DNA of 64,000 bases from Okapia johnstoni (GCA_024291935.2 JAGTYA010000025.1:12297501-12361500); one strand, 5' to 3'; shown: positions 13,256 through 24,371, numbered from the stretch's first letter. Numbers and translations: made by a program. Notes: generated from the sequence alone by a model not told the origin.

Positions 13256-13804
13256 AACTCAGAATAGACAGTCCTCTCTCCGCTGGCCCAGGCCATCATT
13301 ACCGTCACCTCCTCTGAGGAGCACTGTTTGACCAGCCCACCAGGAAGCCCCATCGCTCTTATCCTTTTTGTTTCCTTCATGGCCCTTGCAGGGTTTTTGT
13401 TTTGTTTTTTTTTTCTTTCTCTTAGTCAGTTCCTCGTCCTGGGCTGAGGTCTCCATGGGGACGGACCTTGTGCTTTGTCCCCTGTTGTCTCTGCCAGGCC
13501 AGCCCCAGTTCACAGTGAGCACTTGCTGAGGTGGTGGGGTAATTGTGGTACCCAAGCCTGCGTGGAGGGCACATGGCCTCAGGTGTGGGCACATGGGGGC
13601 TGTCCCTCATGTCCCACTACCTCCTCCAGTCTTCCCCTCAGCAGTGCTCCAGACCTGCCTCCTGGAGCAATGAATGATGGTGAAGATGGTGTAGCTCTGA
13701 GGGTGAAAGGAGCCTGGAGACATGGCTAGAGCAGCAGCCTTGAGGAGTGACTTGGGCAGGGGATCGGGGGTCAACTGGTTGGAACAGTCTACATGTTGAC
13801 AAGA
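13256..13804. other. Unique intronic sequence
   Basis: Contains a T-rich run at about 13396-13425. No gene or repeat was recognised otherwise. Confidence 0.4.
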
Positions 13805-14720
13805 AAATACAGAAGAACTATACAAAAAGATCTGAATGACCCAGATAACCACAGTCATGTGATCACTCACCTAGAGCCAGACCTCCTGGAGCGAAGTACA
13901 GGTGAAGACATCCAGACATCCTGGGTGAAGTCAAGTGGGCCTTAGGAAGCATCACTATGAACAAAACTAGTGGAGGTGATGGAATTCCAGCCTGAGCTAT
14001 TTAAAATCCTAAAAGATGATGTTGTTAAAGTGTTGTACTCAATATGCCAGCAAATTTGGAAAACTCAGCAGTGGCCACAGGACTGGAAAAGGTCAGTTTT
14101 CATTCCAATCAAAGAAAGGCAATGCCAGAGAACGTTCAAACTACCGCACAATTGCACTCATCTCACACGTTAGTAAAGTAATGCTCAAAATTCACCAAGC
14201 TAGGCTTCAAAAGTACGTGAACCGAGAAATTCCAGATATTCAACCTGGATTTATAAAAGGCAGAGGAACCAGAGATCAAATTGCCAACATCTGCCGGATC
14301 ACAGAAAAAGCAAGAGAGTTCCAGAAAAACATCTACTTTTGCTTTATTGACTTCGCCAAAGCCTTTGACTGTGTGGATCACACCAAACTGTGAAACATTC
14401 TTAAAGAGATGCAAATACCAGACCACCTTACCTGTCTCCTGAGAAATATGCATGTCAAGAAGCAACAGTTAGAACCAGACATGGAACAGACTGGTTCCAA
14501 ACGGGGAAAGGCGTATGTCAAGGCTGTATATTGTCACCCTGCTTATTTAACTTCTATGCAGAGTACATAATGCAAAATGCTAGGCTGGAAGAAGCACAAG
14601 CTGGAATCAAGATTTCCAGGAGAAATATCAATAATCTCAGATATGCAGATGAGACCACCCTTATGGCAGAAAGCAAAGAGGAACTAAAAAGACTCTTGAT
14701 GAAAGTGAAAGAGGAGAGTG

Positions 14721-14731
14721 AAAAATCTGGC
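14721..14731. repeat. Target-site duplication, left copy (nested L1)
   Basis: The 11 bases AAAAATCTGGC belong to the BovB coding sequence and recur at 14899-14909, after the poly-A tail of the nested insertion. Confidence 0.75.
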
Positions 14732-14898
14732 GTTGGGATGACACAGAGGGATGGGAAGGGGAGGGAGGTGGGAAGAGGGTTTGGGAGGGGGAGCACATGT
14801 GAACCCATGGCTGATTCATGTCAGTGTATGGCAAAAACTACTACAATATTGTAAAGTAATTAGCCCCCAACTAAAATAAATTAAAAAAAAAAAAAAAA
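14732..14898 (+). mobile_element. Bovine-type L1 3' end nested in BovB
   Basis: A short G-rich 3' UTR segment, then the AT-rich end of a bovine L1, then about 20 A residues. It is bounded by the duplicated AAAAATCTGGC. Removing it rejoins the BovB sequence, so it inserted after the BovB copy. It contains only the extreme 3' end, the usual result of strong 5' truncation. Confidence 0.85.
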
Positions 14899-14909
14899 AA
14901 AAATCTGGC
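14899..14909. repeat. Target-site duplication, right copy (nested L1)
   Basis: Repeat of 14721-14731; the leading A residues merge with the poly-A tail. Confidence 0.7.
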
Positions 14910-15600
14910 TTAAAACTTAACATTCAAAAAACTAAGATCATGGTATCCAGTCCCATAACTTCATGGCAAATAGATGTGGCAACAACGGAAACAGTGACAG
15001 CCTTTATTTTCTTTGGTTCCAAAATCACTGCAGATGGTGACTGCAGCCTTGAAATTAAAAAATGCTTGCTCTTTGGAAGAAAAGCTACAACTAACCTAGG
15101 CAGTATATTAAAAAGTAGAGACATTACTTTGCCAACAAAGGTCTGTCTAGTCAAAGCTATGGTTTTTCCAGTAGTCATGTGTGGATGTGAGAGTTGGACC
15201 ATAAAGAAAGCTGAGCACAGAAGAATTGATGTTTTTGACTGTGGTGTTGGAGAAGACTCTTGAGAGTCCCTTGGACTACAATGAGATCAAACCAGTCGAT
15301 CCTAAAGGAAATCAGTCCTAAATATTCATTGGATGGACTGATGCTGAAGCTGAAACTCCAATACTCTGGCCACCTGATGCGAAGAACTGACTCATTTGAA
15401 AAGACCCTGATGCTGGGAAAGACTGAAGGCAGGAGAAGGGGATGACAGAGGATGAGATGCTTGGATGGCATCATCGACTCGATGGACATGAGTTTAAGCA
15501 AGCTCCGGGAAGTTGGTGATGGACAGGGAAGCCTGGTGTGCTGCAGTCCATGGGGTTGCAAAGAGCCGGACATGACTGAGGACTGAACCAAACTGAACTG

Positions 15601-15884
15601 AACATGCTGACAGGCAACTAACTTTAACTGAGTCACCTAAGATGGCTATGTGAGGGGCACAGGGAACAGTCACATACAGGACTTTCTGGCCATGTGCACA
15701 CCTCCTCTTACTGGAGGATGACATTAAACATACTAACTGAAATGACATCTTTATGTATTTCACACATGCTTGCTCAGAAAAAAATGGAGGTGAATATAAT
15801 TGCAGCATTTTACATTAATTAATTTTTTTTTACCTTCGTTGGAATTAGGGCTTGAACCCAATATGTAAATTTATGCCAGTAAGT
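15601..15884. other. Unique intronic sequence
   Basis: Nothing recognised. Confidence 0.4.
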
Positions 15885-15937
15885 GTGCAGTCCATGGGGT
15901 TGCAAAGAGTCAGACATGACTGAGCAACTGAAGTGTG
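15885..15937 (+). repeat. BovB or Bov-tA 3'-tail fragment
   Basis: About 50 bases match the conserved 3' region shared by BovB and its derived SINEs, ending in the GACTGAGCAACTGAA-type tail. Confidence 0.65.
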
Positions 15938-17639
15938 CAAACTAGCAAGGCCTTGGCACATAATTTTAAGGAAACTAGAGGGCTTTCCAGGACCAGGCAG
16001 GTGGGTTAAATACAAGAGGTCTTTAGGAATGTTTAACTTTCTCTGAAGGAGCAGGCAGGTGTTGTTCTTTCGCATCCACTTTCTATTACATTAATTTCTC
16101 ATTTGATTTATCCAATAACCTATTCCAGTGATTTTTACTAACCTGCTTAAAGGTGGACTCCTCAACCTCAAGTCACTTTGCTAGCATGAAAACCTTATGC
16201 CAACCACTGCACTGCCATCACCTCCTTGCTCTGGTTTCCTTCTCTCAAATTAGACACACGAGTGGATAGCAGGATGGATGGACAGATGGAAGGAACGGAG
16301 GAAAGAACGGAGAGGGGAAGAGAGGAAAGAAAGGGCTCTTGCAGCTTGGGGCCATCGCCCACCTGTACGCCTTTGCACAAGTCAATCTCTGATGAGTGTG
16401 CCCAAAGCTCCCTCTAGTTTTAACAGTTTCTGGTAGAAATAAGCAGGGTACTAGCGCCATGCCTAGACAGTGAGAGGCTGTCACAATTTTCACAGTGCCT
16501 TACATATCACTGGGGATGTACGTGGGTTGGAGCTTGGAGTTGTGAGAAAAGGCTATTGCTTGTCCTGGAACGATCTGGGATAAAGTCCCAGAAGTAACAC
16601 CTTGAACAAGTTGCCTAACCTTTCTAAGCCTGATTCTCCAGTTTTAAGAATTTATACTTTGCAGAACCGCTAAAAGAACTAGAATTAAAATGTACCCATC
16701 TGTCATAAAACCCAAAAGAGATGATGCTCCTCTATCAACTGAAAGGAGTTCCCTCAGAAGCCTCTGACTGACTGAACTTTCCAACACTCCCCAAACCAGG
16801 TAACAACAGTGGGCAAGTGCCCAGACAGAGCCTGGAGCATCTAAATTCTGACTCAGGTACTGCCTCTCACCCTCCAACAGGAGCTGAGCTGTCTTCTCCC
16901 CATTTTGTCTTTGCCCCAAGTCAGGTCAAGACTGGATAACACCTAGTAAGCATCAAATATGCTAAGTAGTCTAGGCAGAGAATAGAGGACCCCACAAAAC
17001 ACTGTACTTTTTCTAAACACATGCATACATATCATATTGTCCTAGGCAGCATCTAGGATTATCACAGCATCTCCTTTTTTTTTTAAAGATGTGGTGACTG
17101 AGACTCAAAAGATAAAGCTGTTCACTCCAGGTCACACAGGTAATGAGCATCTCTGGAGAAGTCAGAGCGCTTGACTTCCTTTTCTGAGCCACCTTCCTAA
17201 TTAGTGAATTCACCAAGGCCCGGCTGGGTGTCCTTCCATGGACACTTGGTGCCTGCTTCACTGGGTTCTCCATTTAATCACTCAGCACCGGTTTAAAAAG
17301 CACCCACGACATGCGAGGCACAGGTGCAGAAGGGGGCTCCTGAAGGCGGCCTCGCTCAGTGCCAACTTGCTAGCTTGACGTGAGAAGTACTTTAAGAGTC
17401 AGTGCCTCAGCTGTCCTCCATCCACAAAATGGGCCAACAGAAGCCGACTTCTCAGAGGGCTGGAGAATTAACTGACAGGATACCCGCAAAGGGTGTGCCA
17501 CAGCCCACGGCCCGGGCTGAGGACTCAAACATGAGCCTGGGGAGGCTGTAGTCAGACAAGAGCTCTGGCCTCAAGGCGGAGACACTGCGGCAAGGAAGCA
17601 CAATTAAGAACTAAAGCCTACACTCAGTTTTAAATAATG
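15938..17639. other. Intronic sequence with MIR remnants
   Basis: MIR-like segments are likely at about 16540-16660 (plus), 17070-17200 (probably minus) and 17360-17520 (plus). A purine-rich GGAA/GGA run lies at about 16262-16342. No exon was recognised. Confidence 0.5.
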
Positions 17640-18178
17640 GTGAGCGAGAGCCGCGACAAAAACCCAGGGCTTTTGTGTGGCTGCGGGGGTGGGCAGGCGC
17701 TTCAGACCTTGTCACGGAAGGATGCTGAGGTGAGACCTCAACCACGAGAACTAAGGAGCGGACTTGAGGGAAACTGGAGGCGCGAACACAGCCCCGTGCG
17801 GGGGTCGCGAGCGGAGCAGGTCACACCTCGACGGACGAAGAGGCCTTGAGGCCAGCGAATGGGAGGCGGGGGTTGGGAGGGACTGGCACGGGGGAGGGGG
17901 TGGGGGCGTTGGGAGAGGCTGGCACGGGAGGTGGTCAGTCAGGTCAGCAGCGCAGCTCCGGAACTCAAGGGGTGCAGCTCGTCATCCTCTTACAGGCATC
18001 GTCGTCCGAGGGCGGCGAGGACGCGGATCCGGGGCGACCGTCCAGGCAACGAAGCCCCGCCCCCCATCTCCGCCCATCCTGTCACCCGGAGGAGACCGGG
18101 CCTGAGGCGCCCTCCCCCTCGCGGTCCTCTCGCTGCCGAGCGACGGCACGCCTCCAAACGCCCTCCCGCCGGCCGCCC

Positions 18179-18184
18179 GCTCAC
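18179..18184 (-). other. CHCHD6: Splice donor of CHCHD6 exon 1
   Basis: Read on the minus strand this is GTGAGC directly after the Arg codon CGG, giving CGG|GTGAGC. It falls where the exon 1/exon 2 boundary of mammalian CHCHD6 is expected. Confidence 0.85.
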
Positions 18185-18271
18185 CCGGATGCCCTGCAGC
18201 ACCCGGACCCGCTCCTCCTCGTCCATCCCGAAAGACGCCCTGCGGCCCTCGCGGCTCTCGGCGCTGCCCAT
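18185..18271 (-). CDS. CHCHD6: CHCHD6 (MIC25), coding exon 1
   Basis: The exon encodes the first 29 residues of MIC25, a MICOS subunit that helps hold mitochondrial cristae junctions and contacts CHCHD3 and mitofilin. The sequence begins [11 protein letters not shown] and continues to the conserved [13 protein letters not shown], which I recognise from human CHCHD6. Gly2 follows the initiator Met, as in the N-myristoylated relative CHCHD3. The start is the only in-frame ATG in the exon and has G at -3 and G at +4; the frame stays open further upstream but only from non-ATG codons. The exon ends in phase 0 at a GTGAGC donor. The coiled coil and the CHCH domain with its CX9C motifs are encoded by later exons outside the window. 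The gene points away from TXNRD3. Confidence 0.93.
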
Positions 18272-18339
18272 GACGGGAGGCGGCTCAGGAGCGCCGGCGC
18301 TTACGGGACCGGCGCCACCTGCCAACAAAACCGCGTCCT

Positions 18340-18344
18340 ATTGG
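18340..18344 (-). promoter_or_regulatory. CCAAT box (NF-Y type)
   Basis: ATTGG on the plus strand, so CCAAT on the coding strand, about 70 bp upstream of the CHCHD6 ATG. A second CCAAT in the opposite orientation lies at 18363-18367. NF-Y binding is inferred. Confidence 0.55.
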
Positions 18345-18385
18345 CGGCCGCTCGGAGTCCAGCCAATCCCGGCGCGGGCCGTGAG

Positions 18386-18404
18386 GCATTGTGGGGGCTG
18401 TAGT
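18386..18404 (-). promoter_or_regulatory. ZNF143/THAP11-type site
   Basis: The minus strand reads ACTACAGCCCCCACAATGC. It fits the long ZNF143 (SBS) motif, ACTACA followed by CCCA and a TGC-type end at the usual spacing. It lies about 115 bp upstream of the CHCHD6 ATG, a typical position for this factor at mitochondrial and housekeeping promoters. Confidence 0.75.
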
Positions 18405-18720
18405 CTCGCGGCGCCTCCCGCCGGATCGGAAGCACGAGGCGCGGCGTCCCAGTTCAGACAGCCAGCGGCTGGATGGCCGAACGAGGGGGACGGGCCAAGG
18501 GGGCCAGGACACCGAGGAGGCCGCACCGGGTGGGCGGAGCCGCCGCAGGTTCGCGGTGAAAAAAGGCAGCGAACGGGCCTGTGACTGAGCGTCCTCGGCT
18601 CTGAGGAAGACGACGTCGCGATGCGGCAGAGAAGCTGGCCTGGCGGACGCTCCTCTCAGGGGAGGAGGCGGTGGAGGAGGAAATTCGTGCGAGGCCCCTG
18701 AGGCGGGAGAAGGAGGCCGA

Positions 18721-19085
18721 GGGCCCAGCTCGGAGAGCGTGAGGGAGCAGAGCAGACCGGAGGAGGATAGCCAGAGCGGCCAGGGCCTTGCCAGCAGGAG
18801 GACGGGAAACGGTCCTCAGCGTTCAGGAGACACGCGACGTGCCGGAGCGTCGTGTTCACGCCTGTCTAGCTGGGTCACACGTGTAATGGACGCGGTGACC
18901 AGAGAAGTGCTGACATTGATCTGCCAAAGTGCGCCCCAAGCGGAGTTTGGGATCTGGAACTGGGGCCCCCCCTGCCGTGTCCCAAGGAGGAAAGAACAGA
19001 AAAAAAGAAAGAAAAACAACAAGGAGGATCTTGGAATGCAGGGACGGAAAAAGAAATAGACCTTTTTTAGTCCTTCCCTCCCCCA
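18721..19085. other. Spacer between CHCHD6 island and LTR
   Basis: Contains an A-rich run at about 18996-19025. No gene was recognised. Confidence 0.4.
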
Positions 19086-19410
19086 TGTTGTAGCCATTAA
19101 GGAATTTCAGGTCCTCCTGAGCAGTATAAGCCGTGTCCCCTTCTACCCCGGTAAGGAGAAGGTATTTGCCTTACTCTTCCTTCACCCAGTATACGTGCCT
19201 CACCCAATCAGCAAGTGACCAGCAAGACCCCTATCCCGCTGCTTGCACCCTGGGTATAAAAATGGACCAAGGACCCCCTGTTCAACTGTTGGCTCGCCCT
19301 GGAGCCAACCCTCTGTTTTAACAGTGTTTCCCACTCTAATAAACTTCATTTCTCTCTCATTCTGTCTTGTGTCTGGAAATTCTTTTCCAGCCTGCAATCG
19401 GACCATGACA
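19086..19410 (+). mobile_element. Solitary retroviral-type LTR
   Basis: The segment has the order of a retroviral LTR. A CCAAT box (19204-19208) is followed 46 bp later by TATAAAA (19255-19261), then AATAAA (19338-19343), then a T-rich region with a TGTCTTGTGTCT stretch. It starts TGTTGTAG and ends near ATGACA, the expected TG...CA ends. No gag, pol or env sequence flanks it, so it appears to be a solo LTR of ERV1 type. The family name and a clean target duplication could not be established. Its promoter points right, away from CHCHD6. Confidence 0.7.
19255..19261 (+). promoter_or_regulatory. LTR TATA box
   Basis: TATAAAA in the U3-like part of the LTR, downstream of a CCAAT box and about 77 bp before AATAAA, a spacing compatible with a short R region. 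Confidence 0.65.
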
Positions 19411-20479
19411 CCCCCCATCCTGACTGCTCCATGAAATAGTAAGTGCATTTGGCCCTTCCTGGAACCTGGAAGGGCAGGAGGAGAGGGTGGAAGAGCAAGC
19501 AGCTCTGAGTTGAGAGCAGCCAGTGGCAGGCAGGGGGGAGCCTAAGAGGATTTTTATTCTCCAGAATAACAGGGACATTCACCGGTTTCCTTCAGATTTC
19601 TTTGATTAGCAAATCTCCCTGCATCCCTTCCGTCCGCCGTCTCTCTCCTATTAAACAGAGCCTGAGTAGGGGATTCAGGTCCAAGTTGTTTATTGGGGGA
19701 ATACCTCAGGAGAAAGCCTAGATGCCATCAAATTTGTGAAGCTCTCTGCAACCCCACCGTGGAGGACATCTTGGCAGTAGCCGTGGAGATGGTTGACAAG
19801 GCCCATCCCTGAAGCACAGCCTGGTCAACATCCAGAGTGCTGCCTGCCCTTCACCACCATCTGAATGCGAGGGAGACAGTAGCAGCCTCCCCACTGCCCC
19901 GCCCTGGCAGACATTGGTGGTTGGGGGAACCTCCTCTCTCCAGCCTCCTCTTTCCACAGGGAGAAACGGGCATTAGCATGACACTGGGGTAGAAGTTCCC
20001 GTGGGGACTCTCTCTCCTCCTCTCTGAGGTTGGCCTGCCTGCTCAGAGCAGGTGCTTCCCACGTGGAGGACTCAGGGCTGAGAGTCTGAGTCCGTGAAGG
20101 ATGGAGGCGCTTCCCATTTGCCTGCCTCATGGTGTGGGTATGGAGGTGCCAGGCCTGGGCTAGTAGCATCACACCTGCCGAGTGCACCTCCTTCGGCCCA
20201 GATGGAGGGAGCGGCGCAGAAGGCCACTGTCCCTCTGAGCAACAGAAGAATCTCCCAGAAGCCAGTCTCTCCTGGAGTGGCACTGATCACCCCAGCCAGG
20301 GCCAGGCCCCGGCAGAGGGGCAGGGTGCCCTGGGCGGCTTTGACCAGCCAATCACTCCCGGGGTCCGACGGAAACAGCCGCCAACATCAGGTAAGGGGCC
20401 CCCTTATGGATCCGGGGTCAGGCAGCCCTCCCAGCCTCCCACGGTCCCAGGCAGGGCGGGGTGGCTGCCCTCGCTCCCT
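19411..20479. other. Intergenic, no gene recognised
   Basis: Moderately GC-rich toward the right. Long open frames on both strands from about 20070 onward have no recognisable protein features and are treated as compositional. Confidence 0.45.
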
Positions 20480-21190
20480 GTTGTGTGTGCCCGGGAGGGA
20501 CAGGGCCCCGGCCGGGCGAGGCCACTCCACCCCTGCAGGTCCCTGCAGGCTCTCCCGACATCCAGGAAGTGTCGCTGGGGAGCAAGCCTCCAGGCAGGAC
20601 CTGCCTCCCCCGCGCCAGGTTCCTTTTCACTGCAGCTTCGGCCTCAGGAAAGGATGCTGCGGGGGAAGAACCGGCCAGAGAAGCACCCGGGAGCCGAGAA
20701 CCTGCGCCCCAGCGCGGCCCCAGGACGGGCAGCCCCTGTCGCGGTTCTCCCGCGGGCAGCTTGCTGCACGTGGCCGCAGGGACTGGGGGACCGCGAGCTC
20801 AGTGGGAAGAGAGGGGCTTGGTTCAGCGAAGGCGCGTGTGCCACGGGCTGCGGCGGAGTCGGCGGAGCGGAACCGGTTTGCTTATGGCTGCCTCATCGCC
20901 AAGAGTTCCCTCCTTAGACGCCCCCCCCGCGCACACGGGCGCGCGCGCGGATACACGCTTCAGGTACTGACGTGCACGCGCAGTTGCACACGTGCGCCTG
21001 CCCCAACCGCCCCAGCTGTAACCTGAGCTGGGCTTCCCATCTCTCCAGCACAGACTCGGGCCCAGCTCCGGGCAGACGCTCCACCTCGGGGCGGGCACAG
21101 CCAGGCCCAAGCTCGCGGAGCAGCCTGGGCACCGCCACGGCCTCGGGGGCCGCCCACACGGACCTGCCTCGGCGGCTCCCCCGGAATGTC
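20480..21190. promoter_or_regulatory. Orphan CpG island
   Basis: High GC with many CpG, including an alternating CG run at about 20939-20949. It lies about 2.3 kb upstream of CHCHD6 and 16 kb upstream of TXNRD3. No recognised exon is present. It could be an enhancer or the promoter of a non-coding transcript. Confidence 0.6.
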
Positions 21191-21504
21191 GCGCCGCCCC
21201 CTCACACCTCACACTGCTGTGTTTTCTTCTCTCCTGATAAGATCACTCTCTGGATCGTTGTTGACTGTTATTTGTTTATGGTTGATCTCCAAGCAATACC
21301 GCCCACACAGCTCCCAAGACAGAAGCTTCAAAGCCGAGGGGCTGTGTCGGCTTCATTCGTTCCGGAGTTCCTAGCACCTGGCACGGGCCCTGGGACGGAC
21401 CGCGTGCTCAGGAATCGGCAGTGGCGGGCTGAGTCACTGACCCACTTGACCGACTGACTGACTAGGCTCCCCTGCTGGTGAGCCAGCGGCTCCAGGTTCA
21501 GAGA
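21191..21504. other. Intergenic, nothing recognised
   Basis: No gene or repeat seen. Confidence 0.4.
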
Positions 21505-21730
21505 GGCAAGAATCTGAGTAATTGGGAGGAGAGACTTTCATTTCAGTCCCAGCTGTGCTGCCCAAGTGGTGGCTTCAGCAAGTTTCTTCACCGCCCTCTG
21601 CCTCAGTGTCCCCATCTGTAAAACAGGCATAAGCACAGTACCCACCTGTAGCTGTGATGTGGGATTGGCTGAGTTGATACAGAATGGCACAGGGACCCAG
21701 AACAACACCTGACAAAGAGGAAACATTCAA
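21505..21730 (+). repeat. MIR SINE
   Basis: A clear MIR pattern, with the core near 21590-21640 (CATCTGTAAAACAGG type) followed by the usual downstream part. Confidence 0.7.
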
Positions 21731-22606
21731 TTATCACTAGTTACTGTTACACTATCCATCATCCAAAGAAACCTCCTGAGTTGGGGCTCGGATAGGGGAC
21801 ATGGCTATGTGGTCGCAGAGATGGGATTTGAACCCTGGTACAAACATCTCAGAGGATGAAGCCCTTTCTAAGTCTCCACCGGGCTGCAGCGCCTTCCTGG
21901 AAGTGTGGTCTGCCTGGCCCTTGGGTGTGAGGCTTGGGAGCTGGGATGAAGGCCCAGCAAACCGTGTGGGCCTGGGAGAGGGGAGGAGAGGCTGAGGCCC
22001 CAATTCCCAGACCTGATGGAAGACCATCCTGGCACTGGCTCCCCCACTTTCACCGCCTGCAGCCGCACCCCCTCCCCATCACGGGACTCTTAACAGGGTT
22101 CTATGAACTCATTAAAATGTATGCACAAACTAAGGAGACAGCATTGCACTGTAATAAAAGCTACAAGTTGAAACGATTCCTCCTAGAGCTAGTGGTCATT
22201 CTGGCTGCCTGCGTGGCACAATGGTTTTCCAGACTTTTGCACCTATTAGCAGGGGAAGGAGGTGCCCACCTGGGAGTGTCGGGTGGGGTCTGAGCAGCCG
22301 AAGGGGTCTCTGGTCAGAGCTGCCTGTGCCTTCTCTGCATTCAAGGTCCCACACAGAGCTGGGGCCACGCCAGAAAGTGACTGAGGACCGTTTCCTTTCC
22401 TCCCATCATCTCTAGCACCCCCTCAGCCAAGCTAAACAAAAATACCTTCCAAATGGAAGCCTTGTGTTTGCTGCAGGATAGGCTTCCTAGGTTTTCACCA
22501 GTGTGAGAGAGAAGAAATTTTTCTTTTAATTTTAGTTGCAATTCCCTGACTGTTACTATATCTCAAGTTAAGCATCTTTTTATTTACATGCTAGTTATTG
22601 ATATTT
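21731..22606. other. Intergenic unique sequence
   Basis: No gene recognised. Confidence 0.4.
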
Positions 22607-22831
22607 TGGGGGGCTTCGCAGGTGGTGATAGTGGTAAAGAACCTGCCTGCCAAGGCAGGAGACCTAAGAGACACAGGTTTGATCCCTGGGTTGGAAACAT
22701 CCCCTGGAGGAGGGCACTGCAACCCACTCCAGTATTCTTGGCTGGAGGATCCCATGGACAGAGGAGCCTGGAGGGCTATAGCCCATGGGGTTGCAAAGAG
22801 TCAGACACGACTGAAGCGACTTAGCACACAT
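22607..22831 (+). mobile_element. Bov-tA SINE
   Basis: A tRNA-derived head with a B-box-like segment near 22675-22690 is joined to the BovB-like 3' part ending near GACTGAAGCGACTTAGCAC. Confidence 0.9.
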
Positions 22832-23911
22832 TATGCCGGATAGACTGTTTTCATATAGATTGCCGCCAATTATATAGATTTTTATATAGCTCTTATCCTT
22901 TATTGAAGATTTCATTGTTTTGCCACTGAATTTAAAAAGCCAGCTTCATGGTAAACTATTTTCCATGTGTACACAGTACATTTCTAGATTTGTTTCTCTA
23001 GTCTTTAGCTATTTTTAGAGCAACTCACCACTGATTTAACTGCTATAACTTCATCAAGTATTTTGAATGTCTCACAAGGAAACTCCCCTGATTGTTTTGC
23101 CTTTTAAATTTTCTTGACCATCTCTGGAGATTTCCCTTCAGAGGGAAAGAAACCATTGTGTTATATATCATTACCAGTCTACCTGAGATTTCAGCTGGGG
23201 TTCTGTTGGATTTATAGATTAATTTATGGGAGACCTGATATAGCTTACTCTTCTTGAAGGCCATTCAGTAAACTTTGGTAGCTTTCTTTATTTAGTATTT
23301 AGACATTTTTATGAGGTTTCTCTCTAAATATTTTATGGAATTTGTTTCCCTTAAGAATGAGTTCATTTTTCATTTCATTTTCTAATTGGTTTTTGCTAGT
23401 ATGTAATTAAGCTATTGATTTTTCTATGCTGATCTTATATCTGGCTGCACGGCTAAACTCTTATTGGTTTGCCAATTGATTTTCTTGAGATGTTTCTAGG
23501 TAGATGATCATATGGTCTGCAGATAATCTCAGTTTTGTTTTTTTTTTCCCAGTATTAACGACATTTTCCTTCGTACTGGCTAGAATCTCCAATAAAAAGG
23601 TTGAATGTGCAATGATAGTAACAGTGACTCTATTTCATTACCAAGTGGTGACAATTACTGTAGAGTTTCAATGCCTCTTATCATACTAAGAAAGAACCTA
23701 ATTTGCTAGAAATTTTGGTTTTTTATCATAAAAGTACATATGTTGAACATTTTCAAAAGTGCTTTTGTTCTCTATGAAAATAATTATGTGGTTTCTCTTG
23801 TACCCTAGAAAAGCAGTGATTTAAACTGGTAGATTTTTTCCTAAAGTTGACACCTACTTGCATTCCTGGGATGGCTCTTAATGTATTGCTGAAGTGAATT
23901 TGCTAAACTGT
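22832..23911 (-). repeat. Old L1 LINE, ORF2 part
   Basis: AT-rich sequence that reads on the minus strand as decayed L1 ORF2. Continuity with the L1-like material right of 26556 suggests one old element later split by SINE and BovB insertions. Boundaries are approximate. Confidence 0.55.
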
Positions 23912-24027
23912 TTTTTTTGGCTACGCCTCAAGGCATGTGGGAGCTTAGTTCCTGGATCAGGGATCAAACCCACACCCCCAGCATCGGAATCATAGAGTCT
24001 TAACCACTGGACCGCCAGGGAAGTCCT
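23912..24027 (-). mobile_element. CHR-type tRNA-derived SINE
   Basis: On the minus strand it has the CHR 5' head ending in a GGGACTTCCCTGGCGGTCCA-like end, the B-box region near 23960-23975 and a T-rich (A-tail) end at 23912. Confidence 0.8.
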
Positions 24028-24371
24028 GAATTTGCTAATTAAAAAAACCCAAAAAACTCACTTGAATTTAAACTATGACACTATAAAAATGTTCTGTTCA
24101 TCATAATTTAAAATTAAGAACACGTAACACATTCTGTTAATAAAAAACATAATATCTACATACTTTGATATTTTTAATGGAGAGAAATAGAGAAAAAAAG
24201 TTAAAAACAAAAGTGGACAAAGCACGCTTTCACAGAAACATCTAGACACAAAGAAAGAAAAACTGTGAAACTAAAGAAAAGACAAATTAGAGAAAAGGCC
24301 AAGAGACTCACAGAACAGATATATTCAGAAGAGATACAGTCGGAAAAGTCAAAAAATAAATAGATGTATAC
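24028..24371. other. AT-rich intergenic sequence
   Basis: A-rich, probably old repeat. No specific family was recognised. Confidence 0.35.

Larger units (their letters stand above)
13805..15600 (+). mobile_element. BovB LINE, 5'-truncated, older copy
   Basis: The copy is collinear with the reverse transcriptase and 3' parts of the other BovB copies but more diverged. The frame is interrupted repeatedly: a stop after the segment DCVDHTKL near 14391, indels near 13900-14120, and a nested L1 insertion at 14732-14898. The YADD motif is altered to YADE near 14643. The 3' end carries the expected tail near 15580-15600. Confidence 0.88.
1..18184 (-). other. CHCHD6: CHCHD6 intron 1 (inferred, partial)
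   Basis: This is the stretch downstream, on the minus strand, of the CHCHD6 exon 1 splice donor. No minus-strand open frame here resembles the coiled-coil or CHCH parts of the protein, so the next exon must lie beyond the left edge. The interval is a mosaic of BovB, L1 and MIR repeats and unique sequence, listed separately. Assignment as intron follows from the donor at 18179-18184 and from the known large size of this gene in mammals; it is not shown directly. Positions 1-97 hold nothing recognisable. Confidence 0.75.
17640..18720. promoter_or_regulatory. CHCHD6: CpG island, CHCHD6 promoter
   Basis: The sequence changes abruptly to high GC with frequent CpG and includes CHCHD6 exon 1. It contains an inverted CCAAT box, a ZNF143-type site and no convincing TATA box, the pattern of a housekeeping promoter. 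Transcription to the left (CHCHD6) is supported by the exon. Whether a divergent transcript starts to the right cannot be told. Confidence 0.8.

Noticed and set aside
17846..18584. Plus-strand frames antisense to CHCHD6 exon 1
   Set aside because: They mirror the GC-rich island. The minus-strand frame has clear CHCHD6 homology and a good splice donor.
20094..21026. Plus-strand frame of 310 codons with an overlapping 262-codon frame
   Set aside because: Composition-driven frames across an orphan CpG island, with no conserved motif recognised.
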